Part shown: in pieces, positions 34,483-44,314 of the stretch | Layout: each line of letters begins with the position of its first letter | How positions within the stretch are numbered: position 1 is the first letter of the stretch | NCBI RefSeq assembly: GCF_017874235.1 | Contig: NZ_JAGGLC010000007.1 | Span: forward strand, 1 to 64,000 | Direction of reading: 5' to 3' | Length of the DNA stretch: 64,000 bases | Source of the DNA: Halolamina salifodinae | GTDB lineage: Archaea; Halobacteriota; Halobacteria; Halobacteriales; Haloferacaceae | Position numbers and translations under genes: made by a program | Notes under the pieces: generated by a model | Told to the model about the DNA's origin: nothing | What the model saw: only the letters and a program-made list of their open reading frames with translations | The model's database searches: none

Positions 34483-35031
34483 ATGAGTGGACCGGTGCAG
34501 CACCTGGGCACTGAAGAGCGCTACTCGCTGTCCAGCGACTGCACCGACCGGGAACTCCTCTCGGTCGTGAAAATCTACGCCCGGGAGGTCGTCGACGCCC
34601 ACGACCTCGCGGTCGCGGTCAGTTCCGTAGAGTGGGATATCAGCCACCGCGCGAAACGACGGGCAGGCGCACTATACCACGCGGATGGGCAGCCTGAGAG
34701 GATCCAAATCGCCCGACGCCACTTCGACAACAGCGGGTGGCTCGCAGTCGCCAGCACGGTCCGACACGAACTCATCCACGCCCATCTCGTGACCACCGGA
34801 GAGGGATCCGGCCACGGGGAGACGTTCAAGCGGTTCGCCGAAACGCTGGACACCAGCGTCCACTGCGAGCGGTTTACCGAGCCGAAATACTGGGTCCGCT
34901 GTGACGACTGCGGTCGGGAGATCGCTCGGTACAGGAAGTCGAAGTTGGTCAAGCAGGCGGACCAGTACCGATGCGGTGACTGCGGCGGTCGGTTCAGCGT
35001 CGTGAGTGGCGGCGCAGAACTGTCCGGGTGA
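34483..35031 (+). CDS. SprT-like zinc metalloprotease-family protein
   Basis: A 182-residue protein with the SprT/Spartan active-site helix VRHELIHAHLVTTGEGSGHGETFKRFA, giving zinc ligands in HELIHAH and the distal His, and a C-terminal zinc ribbon (WVRCDDCGREIARYRKSKL and QYRCGDCGGRF). In eukaryotes, Spartan degrades DNA-protein crosslinks; the archaeal proteins are uncharacterised. The catalytic residues are intact, so proteolysis is plausible but not shown. Confidence 0.88.
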   Translation: MSGPVQHLGTEERYSLSSDCTDRELLSVVKIYAREVVDAHDLAVAVSSVEWDISHRAKRRAGALYHADGQPERIQIARRHFDNSGWLAVASTVRHELIHAHLVTTGEGSGHGETFKRFAETLDTSVHCERFTEPKYWVRCDDCGREIARYRKSKLVKQADQYRCGDCGGRFSVVSGGAELSG

Positions 35032-35148
35032 GACCTAGCCCGTTGAGAGTCGAACGTTCCTGAACAGCGGTCATCGACGCCAACCGAGAAACCACACTCC
35101 TGCGGCCTTCGGAACGGCTTTGACCCCCAGCACACAATCCCCACCTGA

Positions 35149-36519
35149 ATGAAGGTCTTCGGCTCCAGCGGCACCCGCGGGGTCGCCGGGGAACAGCTCA
35201 CCGCCGAGTTCGTGCTCCGGGTCGCGAAAGCCGCGGGGACGGTCTGGGACACCGACCGCGCCGCCATCGCCCGGGACACCCGAACCACCGGCGAACAGTT
35301 CGCCAACGCGGCCGACGCCGGCCTCACCGCCGTCGGCGTCGACGCCGACCGACTGGGCGTGCTCCCCACGCCCGCGGCCGTCCGCTACGCCGAGGTCGAG
35401 GAGATCCCGGCCGTCGTCGTCACGGCCTCCCACAACCCCCCGGAGTACAACGGCATCAAACTCGTCGGCGCCGACGGCGTCGAACTCCCGGTCGCCGAAC
35501 TCGAACGCGTCGAGGACTGCCTGCTCGGCGAGACGTTCGACGAAGCCGGCTGGGCCGAGGTGGGCGAGTCCACCCGGATCGACGGCGCCCGCGACGACTA
35601 CGTCGACGAACTGGTCGCCGGCGTCGACCGCGAGGCCGTCGCCGACGCCGACCTCACCGTCGCGCTTGACCCCGGCCACGGCGCCGGCGCGCTCACCAGC
35701 CCCGAGTTCTTCCGCCGGATCGGCTGTGACGTGGTGACCGTCAACGGCAACGCCGACGGCCACTTCCCGGGTCGGGATCCCGAGCCGGTCCCGGAGAACC
35801 TCGACGATCTGGGTCGGCTGGTCCGGGCGACCGACGCCGACGTGGGTATCGCCCACGACGGCGACGCCGACCGCGCCATCTTCTTCGACGAACACGGCGA
35901 GTACATCGAGGGCGACGCCTCGCTGGCCGCGCTGGCCGCCAAAGCCCTGGAACCGGGCGACGCCACCGTCGCCGCAGTCAACGTCTCCCAACGCCTCGTC
36001 GATGTCTGTGACGACGTGGGCGCGGATCTCGAACTCACCCCCATCGGCGCGACGAACATCATCACCCGGATTCAGGAACTACAGGCCGCGGACCACCGAG
36101 TCCCCATCGCCGGCGAGGGCAACGGGGGGATCTTCTTCCCGGACTTCCGGCTGGTGCGGGACGGCGCGTTCATCGGCGCGAAGTTCCTCGAACTGCTGGC
36201 GACCACGGGTGCGACCGCCAGCGCGGTCGTCGAACCCTACACCGCCTACGAGAACGTCCGGCGGAACCTCAGCTACGACGCGGAGTCCGAACTCAGCGCG
36301 ATGCTGGGCGCCGCCGAGCAGTACGCCGAGGATGCCGACGTGGAGGCCAGCACCGTCGACGGTTACCGACTCGACTACGGCGACGCGTGGGTGCTGGTCC
36401 GCCCTAGCGGCACCGAACCCAAGGTCCGGATCTACGCCGAGGCCCGCGACGCCGCCCGCGCGGCCGACCTCGCGGACGCCGTGGAGGGCGAACTCCGCGC
36501 CGCAATCGGGGACGACTGA
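35149..36519 (+). CDS. glmM: Phosphoglucosamine mutase (alpha-phosphohexomutase)
   Basis: A 456-residue alpha-D-phosphohexomutase that interconverts glucosamine-6- and -1-phosphate for UDP-GlcNAc and S-layer glycan synthesis. Motifs: VFGSSGTRGVAGE, the phosphoserine loop VVTASHNPPEYNGIKL, the metal loop AHDGDADRAIFFD, the sugar-binding GEGNGGIFFP and the phosphate-binding RPSGTEPKVRIYAE. I chose GlmM over phosphomannomutase by its archaeal style of length and N-terminus; specificity among hexose phosphates is not certain. Confidence 0.9.
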   Translation: MKVFGSSGTRGVAGEQLTAEFVLRVAKAAGTVWDTDRAAIARDTRTTGEQFANAADAGLTAVGVDADRLGVLPTPAAVRYAEVEEIPAVVVTASHNPPEYNGIKLVGADGVELPVAELERVEDCLLGETFDEAGWAEVGESTRIDGARDDYVDELVAGVDREAVADADLTVALDPGHGAGALTSPEFFRRIGCDVVTVNGNADGHFPGRDPEPVPENLDDLGRLVRATDADVGIAHDGDADRAIFFDEHGEYIEGDASLAALAAKALEPGDATVAAVNVSQRLVDVCDDVGADLELTPIGATNIITRIQELQAADHRVPIAGEGNGGIFFPDFRLVRDGAFIGAKFLELLATTGATASAVVEPYTAYENVRRNLSYDAESELSAMLGAAEQYAEDADVEASTVDGYRLDYGDAWVLVRPSGTEPKVRIYAEARDAARAADLADAVEGELRAAIGDD

Positions 36520-36609
36520 CCGGCGCCGACGCGATTTTCGCTACTGCCGTCCGTCGATTCGCCCCCGGTGGGTTCTGATCGCATCCGCCCTTTTCGGCGT
36601 GACACGTGC

Positions 36610-37746
36610 TTAATCTTCGAGTGCCTGCTCCAACCGGGCGCGGTCCTCGCGGAGCCGTTCTTCCTCGGCCGCGTACTCGCCGTTCTTGAGCGCCTCGCGC
36701 TGTTCGGGCGTGAGTTCTTCCTCGGCGACGACGGCGTCGCGGATCCGGTCGTACCCCTCACGGCGAGCCAGCGACTCGAGATCCCGGGCCAGCGCGACCG
36801 TCTCCTCGTCGGCGAAGCGGCCGACGACGGCCACCAACTCCGCCGCGAGATGCTCCAGCCGGTCGGCCGGCGGCGGCGACCCGACGGTCAACGGCTCGGC
36901 GTCGATGCGGTCGAGGTAGGTGCGGTGGACCGGCACCGTCGTCTCGAACGCTGTCGGGTCCTCGACGTAGTGTGAGAGCTTCGACCCGGAGTACTGCGCG
37001 TAGGAGAGCAGCGTCGGCAACGGCTCCTCGCCGACGGCCTGGGTCCGGACGTACTCCAGCAGGTCATCCGGCGGTCGCTCAAACTCGACCAGCGGGTAGA
37101 GCCGCGTGGTCTCGATCAGATCGAGTAGATCACGGACCGGCGTCGACTCGGCGTAGTCGTCGAACGCCTCGCGGACCGCGTCGTCGTAGCGCTCGATGGG
37201 GTCGGTGAGATCCTCGGTCGGCGCCGAGAGGTCGGCGTCACCCAGCCGCCGGAGGTCCGCGAGTTCGTCGAGCCGTCGGTCGATGGCGGAGAGGCGAGTG
37301 GTGACCGCCCGTTCGGCGTCGTCGACGCGCTCGCGGGCGGCCTCGCGGCGGTCGAGCAGGTCCGCGATCTCCCCGGCCGGCGCGATAGCCTCGCGGGCGC
37401 GCTCGAAGTCGCTCTCGGAGATGGTGCGCTGATCGACCGCCTCGTTGGCCGTCTCGAACCCCTCGCGTTCGGGGAGGTCCTCGGGGAGGCTCTCGACCAG
37501 TTCGGCGAACTGGCTCTGGAACTCCAGATACGCCTCGAAATCCCCGGTTCCGGTCGCGGAGTCCTCGTAGCGATGGAACAGCCGGGTCGCCTCGCCGACC
37601 GCGTCGGCGACGGCCTGCACCGACTGCTCGCCGTCGCGCTCGATCTCCGCGGCGATCTCGTCGCGCTGGGCCCGGGCCTCGCGGAGTTCCGCGAGCAGGT
37701 CGTCGGTGCTTGGCGTCGTGGGGAGCGGCTCATCGGCAATCGTCAT
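36610..37746 (-). CDS. Haloarchaeal coiled-coil protein
   Basis: A 378-residue, strongly acidic, mostly helical protein. The first 150 residues are coiled coil ([27 protein letters not shown]...), then [26 protein letters not shown], a central globular part ([55 protein letters not shown]) and another coil at the end. I recall a DUF7118 name for such proteins, tentatively. No enzymatic motif is seen. Its ATG overlaps the hisI stop (ATGA), so it is translated with hisI. Confidence 0.7.
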   Translation of the reverse strand: MTIADEPLPTTPSTDDLLAELREARAQRDEIAAEIERDGEQSVQAVADAVGEATRLFHRYEDSATGTGDFEAYLEFQSQFAELVESLPEDLPEREGFETANEAVDQRTISESDFERAREAIAPAGEIADLLDRREAARERVDDAERAVTTRLSAIDRRLDELADLRRLGDADLSAPTEDLTDPIERYDDAVREAFDDYAESTPVRDLLDLIETTRLYPLVEFERPPDDLLEYVRTQAVGEEPLPTLLSYAQYSGSKLSHYVEDPTAFETTVPVHRTYLDRIDAEPLTVGSPPPADRLEHLAAELVAVVGRFADEETVALARDLESLARREGYDRIRDAVVAEEELTPEQREALKNGEYAAEEERLREDRARLEQALED

Positions 37747-38144
37747 TCGTAGACTGCGTCGGGGTCGAACAGTTTCTCGCCGGTGTTGGCCACTTGGACG
37801 GTCTCGCCGCCCTCGGCCGACTCGACCGAGCGGTGGAAGCAGGAGTGGTGGCCGGTGTGGCAGGCGCCGCCAGCCTGCTCGACGACGTACAGCAGGGTGT
37901 CGGCGTCGCAGTCGACCCGAACGTCGACGACCGACTGGGTGTGGCCGCTGGAAGCGCCTTTCTCCCAGAGTTCGTCACGGGAGCGGGAGTAGTAGTGCGC
38001 GCGGCCGGAGTCAACGGTGCGCTGGAGCGCCTCGGGCGAGACGTAGGCGAGCATCAGCACCTCGCCGGTGTCGGCGTCCTGTGCCACCGCGGGGACGAGG
38101 CCGTCGTCGCCGAAGTCCACGTCGACCGTCTGGAGGTCGGACAT
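37743..38144 (-). CDS. hisI: Phosphoribosyl-AMP cyclohydrolase
   Basis: Opens the purine ring of phosphoribosyl-AMP, the third step of histidine synthesis. The 133-residue zinc enzyme has [45 protein letters not shown], and the metal ligands in [12 protein letters not shown] and [16 protein letters not shown]. The ATG at 38144 gives [15 protein letters not shown], the normal N-terminus. It is not in a his operon here; it is coupled to the coiled-coil gene downstream. Confidence 0.95.
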   Translation of the reverse strand: MSDLQTVDVDFGDDGLVPAVAQDADTGEVLMLAYVSPEALQRTVDSGRAHYYSRSRDELWEKGASSGHTQSVVDVRVDCDADTLLYVVEQAGGACHTGHHSCFHRSVESAEGGETVQVANTGEKLFDPDAVYE

Positions 38145-38228
38145 AGGGGAGGGTTGGCCCTCCCGCGTAAAGAGTGCGCGGGCGGCTCCGACCATAGAGT
38201 CATCACGGTGGGGCCGAACGGGTGGGGT

Positions 38229-38705
38229 ATGACGGACGACAACCGGGACCCGGTCGGGAGTCGGCCCGAACTCGGCGACAGCCTCGACGACCGCCTGCTC
38301 GCGTTCAGCGAGACGCTCATCCGCTATACGGAGGTGATCGCGGCGGTGGTGCTGGGGGTGCTGTTCGCGGTCGGCGTGTTCGACCTCGCGCTACAGATCG
38401 TCCAGAGCGCAGTCGCCGGCGCCATCACCGACCCGCTGGTCGTGGTCGGCTTCATCGACACCGCCCTGCTGCTGCTCATCATCGTGGAAGTGTACCAGAC
38501 CGTGCTCGCGTACACCCACGAGTCCGACACCCGGCGGATCGTCCGCCTCGTGATCTATACGGGCGTCATCGCGATGGTCCGGAAGGCGATCATCTTCCGC
38601 ACTGGCGAGTACGCCACCGAGTCGGCCGCGCTGTTGGCCGCGGGCGCGTACACGCTGATCATCCTCGGACTCGCCACGCTGCTGGTGGTCGAGCGGCGCA
38701 GTTAG
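38229..38705 (+). CDS. PsiE-like phosphate-starvation-inducible membrane protein
   Basis: A 158-residue membrane protein with four hydrophobic helices: [61 protein letters not shown] and [20 protein letters not shown]. The [12 protein letters not shown] and MVRKAII phrases match the PsiE family. The function is unknown; the bacterial gene is induced by phosphate starvation. It runs convergent to the prepilin peptidase gene and overlaps it by four bases. Confidence 0.85.
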   Translation: MTDDNRDPVGSRPELGDSLDDRLLAFSETLIRYTEVIAAVVLGVLFAVGVFDLALQIVQSAVAGAITDPLVVVGFIDTALLLLIIVEVYQTVLAYTHESDTRRIVRLVIYTGVIAMVRKAIIFRTGEYATESAALLAAGAYTLIILGLATLLVVERRS

Positions 38706-39724
38706 GCCGTCCCGAGCGCCGTCAGCACGCTGTACAGCAGGTCGCCGTAGGTCAACGCGATCACGAGGCCGACGAACATGGGGACGATAAAGGGCATCCC
38801 CGGGGAGAGCCAGACCTCGTCCTCGGAAACGACGGTGTCCAGCCCCTCGTGCAGCGTCTCGGCGTCGGTGCCGTACGACGGCCCCTCGAGTTCCTCGAGG
38901 AAGCGCGCGGCGGCCCAGGGGTCGTCGTAGTCGTCGTTCGGTTCGAAATCGGAGGATTCCCCATCTACCGGTCCGTGTTCCACGCCCTCGGCGTCGACGG
39001 CGCCGTCGGTCGGGTCGAACGTCTTCGCGACGCTCGCCGGGTCGCGGTAGCGCTCGGGGTTCGCGCGCAGGTCCGCAAGCGAGACGCCGCGCCAGCGGAG
39101 ATACATCCGGAGCGCGTCGACGTCCAGTCCCGAGCGGGTGATCCCCGATCGGTCCTCGAACAGCCGCCCGTGGTGATCCGTGAGTTCCTCCACGGGGACG
39201 ACGCGGGCGAGGAACATCACGGGCGAGAGCCGGCCCGCCAGCGCGTTCCGGGCCGCCAGCGCCACCGGGAACAGCGCGCCGACGAGCACGGTGTTTGTCA
39301 GCACCGTCAGCGAGAACACGCCGACGAGGGTGGGTTCGGCCGGAAGCACCGGCGGTAGGGCGGTGCCGAACACGCTGACCGGCGGGTAGTAGGCGGGGTA
39401 GGTCGGGAACAGCACAGCCAGCGCCATCAGCGCCTTGGCGTCGGCGCCGCCGAAGCCGCCCAGCCGCCAGAACACGTACGCAAGCGGGATGACGAAGCCG
39501 ACACTCACGAGGACGCGGAACAGCTGGAGGCGGGCGAACGCGCTCGTGAACGGCGCCAGCGCGTACAGATCCGCGGCCAGCAGCGCGAGGCCGAGGCCGC
39601 CGATGGCGTACCAGATCCAGTTGGGAACCCGGCGCGTGCGCACGTCCCGGAGCGCCGCCCAGCCAAGCAGGGGGACCGCGAGCAGGCGCAGGCCGTCGCC
39701 GAGCGAGGCGACCGTGCCGAACAT
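38702..39724 (-). CDS. pibD: A24 family prepilin/preflagellin peptidase
   Basis: A 340-residue membrane aspartyl protease that trims class III signal peptides of archaellins and pilins. The two catalytic aspartates are in AALRDVRTRRVPNWIW and GGFGGADAKALMALAV (GxGD type). About six helices are visible, with a large soluble acidic insertion (about 205-295; TFDPTDGAVDAEGVEHGP ...) before the last helix, FIVPMFVGLVIALTYGDLLY. It is the likely PibD of this organism; no pilin genes occur in the window. Confidence 0.88.
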   Translation of the reverse strand: MFGTVASLGDGLRLLAVPLLGWAALRDVRTRRVPNWIWYAIGGLGLALLAADLYALAPFTSAFARLQLFRVLVSVGFVIPLAYVFWRLGGFGGADAKALMALAVLFPTYPAYYPPVSVFGTALPPVLPAEPTLVGVFSLTVLTNTVLVGALFPVALAARNALAGRLSPVMFLARVVPVEELTDHHGRLFEDRSGITRSGLDVDALRMYLRWRGVSLADLRANPERYRDPASVAKTFDPTDGAVDAEGVEHGPVDGESSDFEPNDDYDDPWAAARFLEELEGPSYGTDAETLHEGLDTVVSEDEVWLSPGMPFIVPMFVGLVIALTYGDLLYSVLTALGTA

Positions 39725-39767
39725 ACACCGAAGCCTGCGGCGACAGCCAAAGCGTTTTGGGAACCGA

Positions 39768-40211
39768 TCACTCCGCCCGGTTCGGCAGTCGTGCCGTCGA
39801 GAGCCAGAACTCGGTGAACGCGTCGATGGTGCTGATGAACTCTTCCGGATCGACTGGTTTGGTGAGATAGGCGTTCGCGCTGTGGTCGTAGGACTCGGCC
39901 ACGTCGGTTCGGGCCGCCGAACTGGTGAGCACGATCACGGGGATCCGGCACAGATCGGGGTCCTGCTTCAGCGCCGCCAGCACCTCGCGGCCGTCCTTCC
40001 GGGGGAGGTTCAGGTCGAGCAGGACGATGTCGGGCCGCGGGGCGTCGGCGTGCGCCTCGCGCCGGTAGCAGAAGTCGAGCGCCTCGACGCCGTCGTCGAC
40101 GACGTGGAGCGTGCTGTCGGCGTCGCCCTGACGGAACGCCTCCTGGGTCAGACGCACGTCGCCAGGGTTGTCCTCGACGAGCAGGACGTCGGCCTCCTCG
40201 GGGTCACTCAT
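39768..40211 (-). CDS. Receiver-domain response regulator
   Basis: A 147-residue stand-alone CheY-like receiver: acidic pair in VLLVEDNPGDVRLTQEAF, phosphoacceptor Asp in IVLLDLNLPRKDG, Thr/Ser in VIVLTSSAA and Lys in AYLTKPVDPEEF. There is no output domain. This type (Rcp1-like) usually partners with phytochrome-like or PAS/GAF kinases. Its start overlaps the end of the kinase gene by eight bases, so the two form a coupled pair. Confidence 0.92.
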   Translation of the reverse strand: MSDPEEADVLLVEDNPGDVRLTQEAFRQGDADSTLHVVDDGVEALDFCYRREAHADAPRPDIVLLDLNLPRKDGREVLAALKQDPDLCRIPVIVLTSSAARTDVAESYDHSANAYLTKPVDPEEFISTIDAFTEFWLSTARLPNRAE

Positions 40212-42330
40212 CGTACCCACCCCGGATCGACGGTTCGGTCGCCTCGGCGACCGCCGGGAGCGAGAAGCTGAACGTCGTCCACTCGCCGGATTCGGAGTCG
40301 ACGTGGATCTGGCCGCCGTGGCGCTCCACGATGCGCTGGCAGAGCGCCAGACCGATGCCGGCACCATCGGTCTCGCGGTGGCCGTAGCCCCGCTCGAACA
40401 CCTCGAACACGCGGTCCTGCTCGGCCGGGTCGATGCCGATGCCGTCGTCGCTCACCCGGATGCGCCAGCGGTCGTCCACGCGCTCGGCGTCGATCCGGAC
40501 CGTCGGCGGGTCCTCGCCGCCGTACTCGATGGCGTTGTCCAGCAGGTTCTGGAACAGCTGGTGGAGCTGGTTCGGGTCGCCGTTGACGGTCGGGAGCTCC
40601 TCGGCCACGATCTCGGCGTCGTGTTCCCGGATCGCGACCTGGAGGTCCGCGCGCACGTCCGCGAGCACGTCCCGGAGCGAGACGGGCTTCATCGGGCTCC
40701 CCTGGGTTTCGACCCGGGAGTAGCTCAGGAGGCGCTCGATCATCTCGCGCATCCGGTCGGCGCCGTCGACGGCGAACGAGAGGAACTCCCGCCCGTCCTC
40801 GTCGAACTCCTCGGCGTAGCGGGCCTCGATCAACTGGAGGTACGAGGAGACCATCCGGAGGGGCTCCTGCAGGTCGTGGGAGGCCGCGTAGGCGAACTGT
40901 TCGAGGCGCTCGTTCGAGGCCTCCAGATCCGCCACCAGTCCCTCGAGTTCGCGCTGGTAGCGGCGGCGCTCGATGACCTCAGCGAGGATGTTGGTGACGC
41001 TCTGGACGAAGCTAACGTCCTCCTCGGTGAACGTCCGGCGCTCGGTATCGTGGGCGCCGAGGATCCCCCATGGCTCGTCGAACGGGCCGATCACGGTGCT
41101 GATGCCGCTCGTGAGCCCGTGATCGGTCAGCAGTTCCGGGCCGTCGAAGCGGTCGTCGGTCGCTAACTCCTCGACGACGATCGGGCAGTCGTTCTCCAGC
41201 GTGTAGGCCGCCTGGGAGTCGGCATCGACCGCGGAAACAGTGCCCGTGCCGACGATGCCGTCGTCCCAGCCCACCCCCTGCCGGAGCAGGAGTTCGTCGG
41301 CGCCGGCGTCGAGATCGAGCACTTCGGCGTTGGTCACGCCGAGCGCGTCCGCCACCGCCCGGACGGCCTCGGCCATGAGCGCGTCGATATCCTCAGTTTC
41401 GAGCGCCGACTGGCCCAGATCCGCGACGACCTGCTGCTGGCGCGCGCGGCGCTCGAGTTCGCGCTCGCGCTCGATCCGGTCGGAGACGTCGCGTCCGATC
41501 CCCGCCAGCACCGTCTCACCGCCGGGGTGCTCGAGGATCGAGGCCGCGAACTCGTAAGGGATCGTCTCGCCGTCGGCGCTCCGGAGGTCGATCTGGATCT
41601 GGATGCTGCCGGTCTCGAACCCCGCCTCGATGCCGTCGGCGATCCGGTCGGCCTCGTCGGCCGCGAAAAACTCCGCGGCCGTCATCGATTCGATCTGCTC
41701 GTCGGCGTAGCCAGTTACCTTCCGGAGGCTGTCGTTCCAGCGCCGCACGTCGCCGTCGGCGCCGACCACGTAGAAGATGTCGTCGACGCCGTCGAGCACG
41801 TGTTCAGTGTACTCGGTGTGGCGCTCCAGCCGCTCGTTCGAGTGCTCCAGTCGGTCGACCCCGTCGGCCAACTCGTCCTGTGCGTCCCGGAGCTCCGTGC
41901 TCCGGCGGTCGAGTTCGCGCGAGCGCATCTTCGCCTGGCCGTCGTAGATGCCGACCGCAAGCCCCGAAACGGCGCCGAAAGCGGTCAACAGCGGCGAGGA
42001 GACGATGGGCATCATCAGGTCGCTTGCCGGCTGGAGGTGATAGAGCACGAGCAGCGCTCCCGTCGTCGCGAAGCCGAGCAGACACCAGCCGACGACGCCG
42101 GCGTAGAGGTCTGGATCGAGATCCGTGTCAGAAAGGCGAGAGCCGCCGGAGACGAGCAGCGTGCCGGGGACCGCGATCATGGCGCTCACGAGCAGCAGGC
42201 TGACCACCGGCACCCCCCGGCTGAAGTGGTCCACCGCCCACCCGCTCACGAGTACCACGTACATCCCCCCGATAGCACTGATTACGCGGCCTTCCCCGAC
42301 GCGGGCGAGGAAGCGCGTCCAAGTCCCCAT
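40204..42330 (-). CDS. PAS-GAF sensor histidine kinase
   Basis: A 708-residue membrane-anchored kinase. About four helices in the first 150 residues, a coiled coil, a PAS domain (YTEHVLDGVDDIFYVVGADG ...), a GAF domain (LMAEAVRAVADALGVTNAEV ... GILGAHDTERRTFTEED), then the H-box YAASHDLQEPLRMVSSYL, N-box LFQNLLDNAIEYGG, G1 VSDDGIGI, F FEVFERGYG and G2 GAGIGLALCQ. The ATG at 42330 is preferred; another in-frame ATG 36 bases upstream is possible. The N-terminal signal is unknown. It phosphorylates, presumably, the adjacent receiver. Confidence 0.92.
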   Translation of the reverse strand: MGTWTRFLARVGEGRVISAIGGMYVVLVSGWAVDHFSRGVPVVSLLLVSAMIAVPGTLLVSGGSRLSDTDLDPDLYAGVVGWCLLGFATTGALLVLYHLQPASDLMMPIVSSPLLTAFGAVSGLAVGIYDGQAKMRSRELDRRSTELRDAQDELADGVDRLEHSNERLERHTEYTEHVLDGVDDIFYVVGADGDVRRWNDSLRKVTGYADEQIESMTAAEFFAADEADRIADGIEAGFETGSIQIQIDLRSADGETIPYEFAASILEHPGGETVLAGIGRDVSDRIERERELERRARQQQVVADLGQSALETEDIDALMAEAVRAVADALGVTNAEVLDLDAGADELLLRQGVGWDDGIVGTGTVSAVDADSQAAYTLENDCPIVVEELATDDRFDGPELLTDHGLTSGISTVIGPFDEPWGILGAHDTERRTFTEEDVSFVQSVTNILAEVIERRRYQRELEGLVADLEASNERLEQFAYAASHDLQEPLRMVSSYLQLIEARYAEEFDEDGREFLSFAVDGADRMREMIERLLSYSRVETQGSPMKPVSLRDVLADVRADLQVAIREHDAEIVAEELPTVNGDPNQLHQLFQNLLDNAIEYGGEDPPTVRIDAERVDDRWRIRVSDDGIGIDPAEQDRVFEVFERGYGHRETDGAGIGLALCQRIVERHGGQIHVDSESGEWTTFSFSLPAVAEATEPSIRGGYDE

Positions 42331-42414
42331 GCTGCCTCTACGTGGGGCTATCACGGTAAAGGGCATTTCGGCCGCGGGGGGTAGCCTTATCCCGAACGGA
42401 CCAGACTGACGACT

Positions 42415-43170
42415 ATGTCAACACGTTCGGTCAGTGGTACGATCCGCGGTCTCGGGAAGCGAGCCAACCCGGCGTTCGCGGGCGGCGTCGTCGGTGTCTC
42501 GCTGCTCGCGCTGGGCTACGTGCTCTCCGGGGAGGCCTCCGTGGAGGTTCACACGTACGTCCACGTGATGGCGGGGCTGCTCTGGACCGGGACCGACCTG
42601 TTCATCGGCACGGTTCTGGGCCCCGTGATCGGCGGGCTGGACAAGGAGGAGAGCGCCGCGGTGTTCACGCGGCTGACGCCGAAGACGACCTTTTTCCTGC
42701 CCGCGATGGCGCTGCTCACCATCGCCGGCGGCATCACGCTCGCCCAGCGACTGGGCTACTTCCCGAACAGCGAGCCGTGGCTGGCGCTGTTCACCGCCGC
42801 GAACCTGATCCCGGCGCTGCTGCTGGCTGGCTGGCGACTGAACGTCTTCGGCGACCGGCGCTGGCAGGCACTGTTCGGCGTCGCCGCCGTCGGGTCGCTC
42901 GCGTGGGTGGCGACGGCGGTCGGCGATCTGGCGTCCATCCCGCTGGTGGTCGCCCTCTCGCTGGGCATCGTGACGCTGCTCTCCGTGCTGGGGTTTGGCT
43001 TCCTGCTGCCCGGCGAGATCCGGATGTATCAGGAGATGACCTCGGCGGACCCCGACTCGGGGGTTATCGCCCGGATCGGCGCGCGGAACGCCAAACTCGG
43101 CGGCCTGCAGGGCGTGATGCAGCTACTGCTGATCGGGCTGATGGTGTCGCTGCGCTGGAGCGTGGTCTGA
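42415..43170 (+). CDS. Multi-pass membrane protein, CopD/DUF2269-like
   Basis: A 251-residue membrane protein with six hydrophobic helices: FAGGVVGVSLLALGYVLSG, TYVHVMAGLLWTGTDLFIGT, FFLPAMALLTIAGGITLA, LALFTAANLIPALLLAGW, ALFGVAAVGSLAWVATAV and SIPLVVALSLGIVTLLSVLGFGF. The HVMAGLLWTGTDLFIG helix with its His recalls copper-resistance D/DUF2269 proteins, where His residues may bind haem or copper. That link is inference. It diverges from the kinase gene. Confidence 0.75.
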   Translation: MSTRSVSGTIRGLGKRANPAFAGGVVGVSLLALGYVLSGEASVEVHTYVHVMAGLLWTGTDLFIGTVLGPVIGGLDKEESAAVFTRLTPKTTFFLPAMALLTIAGGITLAQRLGYFPNSEPWLALFTAANLIPALLLAGWRLNVFGDRRWQALFGVAAVGSLAWVATAVGDLASIPLVVALSLGIVTLLSVLGFGFLLPGEIRMYQEMTSADPDSGVIARIGARNAKLGGLQGVMQLLLIGLMVSLRWSVV

Positions 43171-43210
43171 GCGCCGGCACGAACGGGGAAAACGGTGTCA
43201 GCCGGCCCGA

Positions 43211-43600
43211 TCAGATGACGCGGTTCTGGAGGTAGTCGAGGTGCTTGGCGTTGTAGACGATCTTGACCTCGTCGGCGGCCGGCGAGCCGATGCAGGTCAG
43301 GCGGACGTCCTTATCCTCGACCTCCTCGTCGCTGAGGATCTGCTGCATGTCCATGTCGATCTCGCCCTGCTTCACGATGGCAGCGCAGTTCGCACACGCG
43401 CCGGCGCGGCAGGAGAACGGCCAGTCGTAACCCTGGGCCTCCGCCGCCTCGAGGATGTACTCGCCCTGGTTCACTTCGAGCGTGCCGTAGTCCTCGGCGT
43501 CGAGGCCCGCGTCGGCGGCCTGCTCGAACAGGTCGTCGTCGTCCATCGACCAGCCGTGGTCGTCAAGCACTTCGTAGTTGAGGTATTCGACGGTTGGCAT
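43211..43600 (-). CDS. Plant-type 2Fe-2S ferredoxin (halophilic)
   Basis: A 129-residue soluble ferredoxin, electron carrier for pyruvate and 2-oxoglutarate ferredoxin oxidoreductases in haloarchaea. Cluster ligands are in [13 protein letters not shown] plus the later cysteine in VRLTCIGSP. It keeps the extra N-terminal acidic domain characteristic of halobacterial ferredoxin ([28 protein letters not shown]), which hydrates the surface at high salt. The ATG at 43600 matches the mature halobacterial N-terminus and the promoter spacing. Confidence 0.96.
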   Translation of the reverse strand: MPTVEYLNYEVLDDHGWSMDDDDLFEQAADAGLDAEDYGTLEVNQGEYILEAAEAQGYDWPFSCRAGACANCAAIVKQGEIDMDMQQILSDEEVEDKDVRLTCIGSPAADEVKIVYNAKHLDYLQNRVI

Positions 43601-43621
43601 CACGCCGCAGTTCACCTGCCA

Positions 43622-43630
43622 CCGTATAGG
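43622..43630 (-). promoter_or_regulatory. TATA box of the ferredoxin gene
   Basis: CCTATACGG on the minus strand, centred 26 bases before the ATG, predicts a leaderless transcript, common for strong haloarchaeal genes. Confidence 0.6.
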
Positions 43631-43672
43631 GTTTTGTGGTTCGCGTCGAGAAAAACGGCCAAATCCGGCGGA

Positions 43673-43720
43673 TTAGGCCGGCCGAAAGGCCCGAAACGCC
43701 TTTGCCGGCCGCGGGCCTAA
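43673..43720 (-). terminator. Long imperfect stem-loop, likely terminator
   Basis: TTAGGCC...AAAGGC pairs with GCCTTT...GGCCTAA around CCGAAAC, with small bulges. It lies just behind the stop of the 2'-5' RNA ligase-like gene and before the ferredoxin promoter, so a transcript boundary is likely. A second hairpin, arms AATCC/GGATT, abuts it. Confidence 0.5.
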
Positions 43721-43728
43721 TTCCGGGT

Positions 43729-44229
43729 TCAGCCGCGTAGACGGAAGCGGTCGACCGCCTCGCGGTGTTCCCGGTCCCACGTCAGCGCCCGTTTGGCGGT
43801 CCACTCCACCGGTTCGATCTCGGTGGCGGCGACGCGCTCGGCGTCGGCGACGCTCCCCCCGCGGGCGAGCGTGACGTGCGGGACGTAGTTCCCACCCTCC
43901 AGCGCGTCGACGACCGGGAACTCCTGACAGAGCCGGCGGTGGAGCTGCTGGATCCCCTCGCTCTCCACGCGGAGATACACCACCGGCCCGCGGCCGTCCG
44001 GCGGGTCCGCGAAGTAGTCGATGCCGTCGATCCGGACCGGGAACGGTTCGGTCTCGTCGAGCACGCGGCGGAGGCGCTCGCGCACGCCGCCGCCACCCTG
44101 GCTCCACGTGCCGGCCTCGATGCGTTTGACCACCAGCGTATGGCGCTCGCGCACCTGCTCGAAGGGCGTGAGGCCGGGGTGGAGGCGGTCGGCCAGCCGT
44201 TCGACCGCGGGCGGGATGCGAAGGTTCAC
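43729..44229 (-). CDS. 2'-5' RNA ligase family (2H phosphoesterase) protein
   Basis: A 166-residue 2H phosphoesterase. The two catalytic HxT/S motifs appear as RHTLVVKRIEAG near residue 30 and PHVTLARGGSVADAE near residue 117. Family members ligate tRNA halves through 2'-5' bonds in vitro or open 2',3'-cyclic phosphates. The start is a GTG, N-terminus MNLRIPPAVERLADRLHPG. The first motif has HTL, which satisfies the consensus. Confidence 0.82.
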   Translation of the reverse strand: MNLRIPPAVERLADRLHPGLTPFEQVRERHTLVVKRIEAGTWSQGGGGVRERLRRVLDETEPFPVRIDGIDYFADPPDGRGPVVYLRVESEGIQQLHRRLCQEFPVVDALEGGNYVPHVTLARGGSVADAERVAATEIEPVEWTAKRALTWDREHREAVDRFRLRG

Positions 44230-44314
44230 GACTGGACGGGGGAGACGGCGCTATCGAGACGACGGTTCACGGCGAGAACTGGGCGGTCACGGGGCAAAAA
44301 CGCGTCGGCGCGGC